Source: a virus. From it: a DNA stretch of 20,175 nt. The position numbers were made by a program, and so were the translations under genes. The stretch is taken from the IMG/VR virus record IMGVR_UViG_3300027977_000246, positions 1-20,175 of that record; one strand, 5' to 3'. The notes beneath the pieces were generated by a model. That model had not been told where the DNA came from. It saw only the letters and a program-made list of their open reading frames with translations, and did not search any database. Within the stretch, counting starts at the first letter, position 1. Every line of letters begins with the position of its first letter. Below, one piece after another: positions 15,090-19,585 of the stretch.

Positions 15090-15395
15090 TTAGTTGGTGA
15101 AATCCTCCTCATCTAACTCATATTCAAGATCTTCTGGCAAATCTTCAGGGTTTTCTATCTCCACATTGAAGAAACAAGGATGAGCTTCCTCGTCGATTAA
15201 GTAGAAAGAATTGCGATAAAGATCTTCTGGTTCAAATCTTAATTGCAGATCTGCAAGTTCAATCAATTCCTTATCGTATAGATGACCATCAGGAAGTTCA
15301 TCAAACGTAAAAGGTAGTTGATTTAAAAAATACATCTTCACAATTATACTGCCTTCATTATACCAACAATATGCTTGTGTAATTCTATAAGACAT
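15090..15395 (-). CDS. Acidic hypothetical protein, 101 residues
   Basis: ATG at 15393-15395. The protein starts MSYRITQAYCWYNEGSIIVK and becomes very acidic towards the C-terminus (EIENPEDLPEDLEYELDEED). There is no signal peptide, membrane segment or recognised domain. Strong acidity could suit a DNA mimic or a protein-binding adaptor, but this is speculation. It sits between the HNH endonuclease gene and the giant fibre gene, with a near-consensus late promoter (AATAAATA) about 20 nt upstream. A short hairpin of AAGATA around GCAA (15070-15085) follows the stop but lacks a T run on this strand. Confidence 0.75.
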   Translation of the reverse strand: MSYRITQAYCWYNEGSIIVKMYFLNQLPFTFDELPDGHLYDKELIELADLQLRFEPEDLYRNSFYLIDEEAHPCFFNVEIENPEDLPEDLEYELDEEDFTN

Positions 15396-15414
15396 TGGGG
15401 TTTCCCATATCTTA

Positions 15415-15422
15415 TATTTATT
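15415..15422 (-). promoter_or_regulatory. Weak late promoter AATAAATA
   Basis: Seven of eight bases match TATAAATA on the minus strand, 20 nt upstream of the acidic protein start and directly adjoining the stop of the HNH gene. In an A+T-rich context this could be chance. Confidence 0.4.
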
Positions 15423-15423
15423 T

Positions 15424-15990
15424 TTACTTACAAACTCTACCTTTCCTATATCCTTCTGGTATCATATCATCTTTACTTATTCTATATGATCCATCTTTTG
15501 TTCCATCAGTAATCCACATTTTACCATAATGTGAGTTTTTTTCTCCTTGTTGATGTTTTATTTCTGAAAGAGTTTGTTTTCTTTTTTTGTTAGATTCTGG
15601 AGTTTTTGCTGCCTCCGTTGCTTTTGGTTGATTTATTTTTGCATAAGCAAGCATTTTATCTAGATTCTTTGAATTGTAGTATGCTTTTTTACACTGCTCT
15701 TTATATGCTTTAAGAATCTCTGGATTTTGAAGTTTTTCTTTTACTTTTTGTGCTCCTCTTTTTCCACCAAGTTTCCTTGCCTCCAAATATGCTTCTCCTA
15801 CAGTTATTTGACCACCAAGCATTTTCCAAGCAATTTTATCTTCATCTTTTCCCCAAAGTTGATAATTACAATAATGATACATTGCGTGTTGCGTTATAGT
15901 AATTTCAACAAGATTTTCTGCAACATCCATTCCACCCATATATCTTGGAATAATATGGTGCTTATGGGTTATTTTATCCCCTTTACACAT
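15424..15990 (-). CDS. Free-standing HNH homing endonuclease
   Basis: 188 residues, ATG at 15988-15990. The N-terminus has the HNH core HKHHIIPRYMGG (9-20), NLVEIT and the final histidines HAMYHY. The middle is basic and helical with several Lys/Ala-rich pieces (KLGGKRGAQKVKEKL), like NUMOD/DNA-binding linkers. The end GEKNSHYGKMWITDG followed by IPEGYRKGRV is a motif often found at the C-terminus of phage HNH homing enzymes. It should nick or cut a specific site in related phage genomes and promote its own spread. It is not inside an intron as far as I can see; it stands next to the tRNA genes, within a region bounded by inverted repeats, with a late promoter 26 nt upstream. Confidence 0.87.
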   Translation of the reverse strand: MCKGDKITHKHHIIPRYMGGMDVAENLVEITITQHAMYHYCNYQLWGKDEDKIAWKMLGGQITVGEAYLEARKLGGKRGAQKVKEKLQNPEILKAYKEQCKKAYYNSKNLDKMLAYAKINQPKATEAAKTPESNKKRKQTLSEIKHQQGEKNSHYGKMWITDGTKDGSYRISKDDMIPEGYRKGRVCK

Positions 15991-16015
15991 AGTTCTACTC
16001 TGTAAGTCGCAATAC

Positions 16016-16023
16016 TATTTATA
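16016..16023 (-). promoter_or_regulatory. T4-type late promoter TATAAATA for the HNH gene
   Basis: Perfect TATAAATA on the minus strand, 26 nt upstream of the HNH gene start and immediately after the terminator at 16026-16051. Confidence 0.75.
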
Positions 16024-16025
16024 CA

Positions 16026-16051
16026 AGAAAAGGTGCCGAAGCACCCCTTCT
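16026..16051 (-). terminator. Intrinsic terminator with UUCG tetraloop after the tRNA genes
   Basis: On the minus strand AGAAGGGGTGC (16041-16051) pairs with GCACCTTTTCT (16026-16036) around TTCG (16037-16040): eleven pairs, two of them G-U, closed by the very stable C(UUCG)G loop. The TTTT stretch forms the lower stem and T tail. It ends the tRNA transcript just before the HNH late promoter. Confidence 0.8.
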
Positions 16052-16078
16052 ACCTATAATGCGACTTACAGGTATTAC

Positions 16079-16086
16079 TATTTATA
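16079..16086 (-). promoter_or_regulatory. Second TATAAATA motif, just after tRNA-Leu
   Basis: Perfect TATAAATA on the minus strand, four bases beyond the tRNA-Leu 3' end. Used as a late promoter it would make an RNA of only about 50 nt before the terminator at 16026-16051. It may be a duplicated copy of the HNH promoter or merely the A+T-rich tRNA trailer. Confidence 0.4.
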
Positions 16087-16089
16087 TTA

Positions 16090-16173
16090 TGCTTCGGAGG
16101 AGATTCGAACTCCTAATCCCATACGGGCGCGACATTTTAAGTGTCGAATGTATACCAATTCCATCACCGAAGC
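16090..16173 (-). tRNA. tRNA-Leu (anticodon UAA)
   Basis: 84 nt on the minus strand. Acceptor GCTTCGG (5') pairs with CCGAAGC (3') and the discriminator is A. The anticodon arm is CGACA, loop CTTAAAA, TGTCG, giving anticodon TAA. A long class II variable arm (CGCCCGTATGGG) and the T arm AGGAG-TTCGAAT-CTCCT are visible. CCA is not encoded. It would read UUA, a codon favoured in the A+T-rich genes here. Its own promoter lies directly upstream. Confidence 0.95.
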
Positions 16174-16182
16174 GATAAGACC

Positions 16183-16211
16183 ATAATAACTCATAGAGTC
16201 TTTACGGTCAA
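16183..16211 (-). promoter_or_regulatory. Sigma70-type promoter for tRNA-Leu, TTGACC-N17-TATTAT
   Basis: On the minus strand TTGACC (16206-16211) and TATTAT (16183-16188) are separated by 17 nt, five of six matches in each hexamer. It begins directly after the tRNA-Ile 3' end, and the expected start is a few bases before the mature tRNA-Leu. Confidence 0.65.
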
Positions 16212-16284
16212 TAGGCAGGGAGGGGCACGATCCCTCATAACTCCGTTATAAGCAGAGCATTTTGACCATTTAAATTACCCGCCC
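16212..16284 (-). tRNA. tRNA-Ile (anticodon UAU)
   Basis: 73 nt on the minus strand. Acceptor GGGCGGG pairs with CCTGCCT (two G-U pairs), discriminator A. D stem ATTT/AAAT with GG in the loop; anticodon arm CTCTG, loop CTTATAA, CGGAG, giving anticodon TAT, which reads AUA. T stem GAGGG/CCCTC with the unusual loop ATCGTGC (normally TTC-purine-A). CCA is not encoded. The variable loop is four bases. The unusual T loop lowers certainty about efficiency, not about the gene being a tRNA. AUA is frequent in A+T-rich phage genes and rare in many Synechococcus. Confidence 0.88.
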
Positions 16285-16286
16285 AT

Positions 16287-16318
16287 AAAAACTCCAAATC
16301 ACTTTAACAGATTTGGAG
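16287..16318 (-). terminator. Intrinsic terminator after the antitoxin-like gene
   Basis: On the minus strand CTCCAAATC (16310-16318) and GATTTGGAG (16292-16300) form a perfect nine-pair stem with a nine-base loop, followed by TTTTT (16287-16291). It closes the two-gene unit that starts at the promoter 16724-16752 and ends three bases before tRNA-Ile. Confidence 0.88.
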
Positions 16319-16329
16319 CACCTTGTCAA
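16301..16329 (-). promoter_or_regulatory. Candidate tRNA-Ile promoter overlapping the terminator
   Basis: On the minus strand TTGACA (16324-16329) is followed by 17 nt and TAAAGT (16301-16306; four of six). The -10 sits in the loop and stem of the terminator at 16287-16318; the start would be about 10 nt before tRNA-Ile. The perfect -35 contains the TGA stop of the antitoxin-like gene. Confidence 0.5.
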
Positions 16330-16508
16330 CAACCTTCTTCGTGGTCCCTATGTATTCGCACAAGGTCATCAACTTCCTCTATCACATTCGCAGGAGTCAT
16401 TACGACATCTCCGTGCTCACTGGTAATGATAAAGGATTCGCCAGATTCTACACGATCAAGGTATTCGTCAAAGTTTTCCTGAAGTTGTTCAACGGTGAGT
16501 TTTTTCAT
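16326..16508 (-). CDS. Phd/YefM antitoxin-like small protein, 60 residues
   Basis: ATG at 16506-16508, TGA at 16326-16328. The sequence starts MKKLTVEQLQENFDEYLDRV, continues ESGESFIITSEHGDVVMTP and ends acidic. The pattern helix-GESFIIT-HGDVV matches the N-terminal DNA-binding half of Phd/YefM antitoxins (type II toxin-antitoxin). At 60 residues it covers that half and little of the usual toxin-binding tail. No toxin gene is next to it; the upstream neighbour does not look like a Doc/YoeB toxin. It overlaps that neighbour by 20 nt. It could repress a promoter or neutralise a host toxin. Longer in-frame starts up to 16547 are rejected because they run deeper into the upstream gene. Confidence 0.75.
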   Translation of the reverse strand: MKKLTVEQLQENFDEYLDRVESGESFIITSEHGDVVMTPANVIEEVDDLVRIHRDHEEGC

Positions 16509-16698
16509 AAATCGCAAGATCGGCGTATTCAATCTGTTCGGGGTCAAGATTACTGGTCACAACTTCCAGCACGTTCATAAACTCTTCGGTGGTGTCACAA
16601 TTCACTTCTTTAGTCGTTCCTTGATCACTCAAAAGAAGAAAAGATTTACTACAGACATCAATCACAATGCCTTGAACGGTCTCTTGTGCGGTGCTCAT
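16489..16698 (-). CDS. Small hypothetical protein, 69 residues
   Basis: ATG at 16696-16698, stop at 16489-16491. The protein starts MSTAQETVQGIVIDVCSKSF and ends EQIEYADLAIYEKTHR; beta-strands then an acidic helical end. No recognised domain, signal peptide or membrane segment. It is the first gene after the consensus promoter at 16724-16752 (leader about 20 nt) and overlaps the antitoxin-like gene by 20 nt, so the two form an early operon closed by a terminator. Similar small proteins occur in cyanophage early regions, as far as I recall. It is not evidently a toxin, though the pairing makes that worth testing. Confidence 0.78.
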   Translation of the reverse strand: MSTAQETVQGIVIDVCSKSFLLLSDQGTTKEVNCDTTEEFMNVLEVVTSNLDPEQIEYADLAIYEKTHR

Positions 16699-16723
16699 TC
16701 GGTCGTTTTTTGATTACCCCCAT

Positions 16724-16752
16724 ATTATAGGGCATCTGGGGGCGGGTGTCAA
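16724..16752 (-). promoter_or_regulatory. Perfect sigma70 promoter, TTGACA-N17-TATAAT
   Basis: On the minus strand TTGACA (16747-16752) and TATAAT (16724-16729) have full consensus and a 17-nt spacer. It drives the two-gene antitoxin-like unit. The -35 contains the TGA stop of the upstream oxygenase gene (16749-16751). Confidence 0.9.
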
Positions 16753-17345
16753 GCGTTGTGGTCAATGACATAATACCAAGTCACCGCAACCCGTTTTTTA
16801 CCACTCAAAACTTTCTGACCAGAATGTGGAAAACTCCAATTTGATGGGAAAAATAATCCACATCCTGCAGGTGGTTTAAAAGTTTGATGGGGAAATTCAG
16901 TGCCACCGCCTTCAAAATCACTATTTAAATAAACAACAACAGATATTTGTCGATGATATTCCTTTGAATTTGGATTGTTTGAAACATCATGATGAAACTT
17001 ATATTCCTGATTTGGATGATACTCCAAAACTTGAATTGCTTCTCTATGTGAAGTTGTTCCATATCCACCAGGAACTGGATAATATTCAAACATTGCATTA
17101 ATTTTACAAATTTTTTCTTTATAAACTAAAAGAGACTCATTTATTTTATCATGAAGAAGTTTAGTTGCATCATGATCTTCATTCATAGAAGATCCTAGAC
17201 TTGACCTAACAGAAGTATCAATTCTTGACTTTCCATCAGAATCAAATACTGTAGTTTCTTGAAAATACAAAGAATCAATATATTTGTTTATTATTTTCAA
17301 TTCTTCACTATTAATAACTTCAATAATTTGAATTAAGTCGTTCAT
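16749..17345 (-). CDS. 2-oxoglutarate/Fe(II) oxygenase, prolyl-4-hydroxylase type (HxD)
   Basis: 198 residues from the ATG at 17343-17345. Motifs: iron ligands H118 and D120 (YKFHHD), strands ISVVVYLNSDFEGGGTEF (134-151), GCGLFFPSNW (161-170), distal histidine 174 in FPHSG, and K184 ten residues later, the expected 2-oxoglutarate anchor. This is a complete canonical P4Hc core. An earlier in-frame start at 17393 is rejected because it would overlap the sulfotransferase gene by 35 nt. It is the last gene of the right-hand operon (collagen-like fibre, glycine-rich fibre, sulfotransferase, this enzyme), which suggests the substrate is a fibre protein; the collagen-like Gly-Pro repeats are an obvious candidate. 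This is inference from context. Confidence 0.88.
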   Translation of the reverse strand: MNDLIQIIEVINSEELKIINKYIDSLYFQETTVFDSDGKSRIDTSVRSSLGSSMNEDHDATKLLHDKINESLLVYKEKICKINAMFEYYPVPGGYGTTSHREAIQVLEYHPNQEYKFHHDVSNNPNSKEYHRQISVVVYLNSDFEGGGTEFPHQTFKPPAGCGLFFPSNWSFPHSGQKVLSGKKRVAVTWYYVIDHNA

Positions 17346-17358
17346 AAAAATATAGTAT

Positions 17359-18300
17359 TCAAAAAAGTTCAATCGAATAATCAAACATCTCAAATTCTTC
17401 CAAACATCTTTTTTGTATTGCTTTCATTGATTCTTCAGTATATACATCAGTATAATTTTTTCCAGGAATATCATTAAGTTTATTATCTGACCATTTTACA
17501 CCATTTTGTTCAAAGAAAAATTTAACATCAGTATTCAAATCCTCAAATTTCATAACTTTAAGACGTTCATTTTCCCCCTTAACAAAGAATGTTTGTTTTT
17601 GCATAAAATAATAATGATCATAATTTCCTTCAGATAAAGAAATTGCAAAATCATTGAAATTAGTTTCTACTTCAGGAAATTCTAAATTTCCAGGAAGACC
17701 ATAAACTCTAGACCATTTCCATAGACTATAAATTCTATCATATGGATTTCTAACAACAGCAATAAACTTAATTCTTTCATCAGTTACCAATTCAATATGC
17801 TTTTTTACAAAAGAAATGCTAGGAGCATTTTTAATTGGAGTAGAAAAAATTTTATTATTAACAAAAGGATCTAAAATTTTAGATGTTTCTATAGATTCTT
17901 TAATTCTAGATTTTATAAAGGTGCCAGCAGTTTTAGGAACATGAATATAAATCCATGCTTCTTTGTTTTCATTTTGAGAATTTAAAATATTAGTTAAAAT
18001 TTCATCATTGGTAGAACTACTACTTCCATTTAAAATATATACTTGTTTGGTTTCATCAAAGACTACATCTGGAAAATTTTCTTCGGTGTAAGGTTCTAGT
18101 GCATCAAGATATGGTTGTAAAATTGAAACATCATTAAAAAATGTATCAGTTATAGAACCTTCTTTAAATTGAACAATTCCTTCTCCATCTTGCCATTCTA
18201 TAGATTCTATATGGTTATCATTAAAGTTCCATTCTGGAATATTTAATGATGCCTCATCCGTTTTTATCCACCTCATTGATGGGACAATAGTTATTTTCAT
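17359..18300 (-). CDS. Sulfotransferase with extra N-terminal domain
   Basis: 313 residues, ATG at 18298-18300. Residues 117-313 carry the PAPS-binding signatures of the Sulfotransfer_2 type: the 5' phosphosulphate loop HVPKTAGT (120-127), the 3' phosphate motif RNPYDR (184-189) and the FED segment (252-254), ending in a CLEEFEMFDY helix. It should transfer sulfate from PAPS to a hydroxyl or amino group. Residues 1-80 (MKITIVPS, IESIEWQDGEGIVQF) form a separate domain of a kind I associate with tail-fibre-linked phage proteins that start MKITIVPSD and contain an I..IQW segment; recollection, not a search. The fusion suggests delivery of the enzyme to a fibre or virion partner. Composition is A+T-rich like its neighbours. 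A near-late promoter lies 23 nt upstream. Confidence 0.85.
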   Translation of the reverse strand: MKITIVPSMRWIKTDEASLNIPEWNFNDNHIESIEWQDGEGIVQFKEGSITDTFFNDVSILQPYLDALEPYTEENFPDVVFDETKQVYILNGSSSSTNDEILTNILNSQNENKEAWIYIHVPKTAGTFIKSRIKESIETSKILDPFVNNKIFSTPIKNAPSISFVKKHIELVTDERIKFIAVVRNPYDRIYSLWKWSRVYGLPGNLEFPEVETNFNDFAISLSEGNYDHYYFMQKQTFFVKGENERLKVMKFEDLNTDVKFFFEQNGVKWSDNKLNDIPGKNYTDVYTEESMKAIQKRCLEEFEMFDYSIELF

Positions 18301-18322
18301 AATTACTAATTTATTTCCTGGA

Positions 18323-18330
18323 TATTTAGA
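18323..18330 (-). promoter_or_regulatory. Near-consensus late promoter TCTAAATA
   Basis: Seven of eight bases match TATAAATA, in the gap between the glycine-rich fibre gene and the sulfotransferase gene, 23 nt before the latter's ATG. Confidence 0.45.
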
Positions 18331-19572
18331 TTATGTTACTGAACCATTATACTGTATTGCACCATGTAATGTGCCACTTCCTGAAATTGTAACTGACCCA
18401 CTGGAAGAAGTTACAATGATTCCATTTCCATTTGATCCAGAAGGTCCTCCTGCTCCAAGACCTTGATTGCCAGCAACTCCATTTTGTCCATTTTGCGGAT
18501 TATTGCTGGGATCTCCTCCAGGACCACCTGAACCAGCAACTGCTCCACGACCATTACCACCAGGACCGCCCAATCCTCTAACTGTAGTTGTTGCATCATT
18601 TCCATCAGCACCTCTCCCACCAAAACCATACCTACCATTATCTGACCCAAATCCCTTTGTTCCCACAGGGAGTCCAGCACCTCCTCCACCACCTCCACCG
18701 GAGGATCCAGCATCAGTTTGATTTTTATCTGGATCATTAGCAGCGGTGCCACCTACTCCTCCTCCACCATAACCACATTGAATGTATCCATTATTAATCA
18801 AAGTTGCTCCAGAATATTCTATTCCTAAAGCACTTGTTCCATTTCCTCCAGGATTTAAAGTATATGAACTGAAGGTTGCACTCCAATTTCTACGTGCTTC
18901 ATATCCATTAAATCCACCTTTACCAGCTGGAATAAAAGCAGGATTTCCAGGATACCAACCAGAAGTCCAATCTCCTGCAGGTGGTCCAGGTTCTACCCCC
19001 TTACACCAAATTGGACCAGCCAGACCATATTTCGTTTCTCTGTAATGAATACAATATTCAGCATAAACGACAGTTCCACTTTGAGTTGTTGTGGTTACAC
19101 TATAGTCTCCACCTCTACCACCAGCACCAAATATACTCGCACCTGATCCTAAAAGAACTTCAAGAGATGCTGATGTTCCCCAAGTGCCGGTTCTCAATGC
19201 AACATTACTTATAGGTCCAGTAGCAGATCCTATTCTTTTGTTGACACTGACCAGTATTCTTTTTTGACTTGGATCTGCAGGTTTAGATCTAAATCCCCCA
19301 ATTACAGTAACACCACTATTAGTATCATACTTTGATCTCATATTAACTCTATATTCATCACCACCAGAAATATCTACGACGACATTTAATCTTTTTCCTC
19401 TCAATTGACTAAAACTAATTGGTCCACTTTGAGGAATTCCAGTATCAAGAGGTAAATTTGAATACAATCCAGCGGACTGTGATATTCTATATGACCCCAA
19501 AGATTTGGTGCCATTTCTTCCAAATTCCGATTCGATGTCAGAAAAATTTATAATACCAGTTGGAGTAGGCAT
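18331..19572 (-). CDS. Glycine-rich tail fibre / adhesin protein, 413 residues
   Basis: ATG at 19570-19572, preceded by AAGGAG nine bases away. It is a paralogue of the protein at 5512-6513: similar N-terminal domain (IINFSDIESEFG, LPLDTGIPQSGPISF, KRLNVVVD), diverged middle, and almost the same glycine-rich C-terminus ending SGSGTLHGAIQYNGSVT. Between FGAGGRGG and GGNGTSALG it carries about 85 residues absent from the paralogue, rich in Trp, Tyr, Pro and with two Cys (VVYAEYCIHY, LAGPIWCKG, PPAGDWTSGWYPGNP). The insert probably forms a separate surface loop or small domain at the receptor-binding tip. The likely role is host recognition. It lies 13 nt downstream of the collagen-like fibre gene, so it may be its tip protein. 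Confidence 0.84.
   Translation of the reverse strand: MPTPTGIINFSDIESEFGRNGTKSLGSYRISQSAGLYSNLPLDTGIPQSGPISFSQLRGKRLNVVVDISGGDEYRVNMRSKYDTNSGVTVIGGFRSKPADPSQKRILVSVNKRIGSATGPISNVALRTGTWGTSASLEVLLGSGASIFGAGGRGGDYSVTTTTQSGTVVYAEYCIHYRETKYGLAGPIWCKGVEPGPPAGDWTSGWYPGNPAFIPAGKGGFNGYEARRNWSATFSSYTLNPGGNGTSALGIEYSGATLINNGYIQCGYGGGGVGGTAANDPDKNQTDAGSSGGGGGGGAGLPVGTKGFGSDNGRYGFGGRGADGNDATTTVRGLGGPGGNGRGAVAGSGGPGGDPSNNPQNGQNGVAGNQGLGAGGPSGSNGNGIIVTSSSGSVTISGSGTLHGAIQYNGSVT
18764..18846 (-). repeat. 83-bp block identical to 5942-6024
   Basis: Second copy of the identical block within the paralogous adhesin gene, directly adjoining (on the low side) the region that encodes the unique 85-residue insert (about 18850-19105). 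Identity ends abruptly on both sides. Confidence 0.85.
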
Positions 19573-19585
19573 TAGAAAAATCTCC

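Larger units (their letters stand above)
16000..16071. repeat. 12-bp inverted repeat flanking terminator and late promoter
   Basis: CTGTAAGTCGCA at 16000-16011 is the exact reverse complement of TGCGACTTACAG at 16060-16071. Next to each arm is a copy of the A+T motif TACTATTTATA (16013-16023 and 16076-16086). Between the arms lie a UUCG hairpin terminator and a TATAAATA late promoter. Confidence 0.8.

Noticed and set aside
15727-16005. Plus-strand frame of 92 codons opposite the HNH gene
   Set aside because: Phe/Ser/Ile-rich shadow of the Lys/Glu-rich HNH codons; no signal on the plus strand.
17346-17393. Upstream ATG at 17393 for the right-hand oxygenase
   Set aside because: It would overlap the sulfotransferase gene by 35 nt and add a hydrophobic N-terminus absent from P4H-like enzymes; the ATG at 17345 follows the stop by 13 nt.
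18467-18721. Plus-strand frame encoding a proline-rich 84-residue product
   Set aside because: It is the complement of the glycine codons (GGN read as NCC) of the adhesin gene; no promoter or ribosome binding site.
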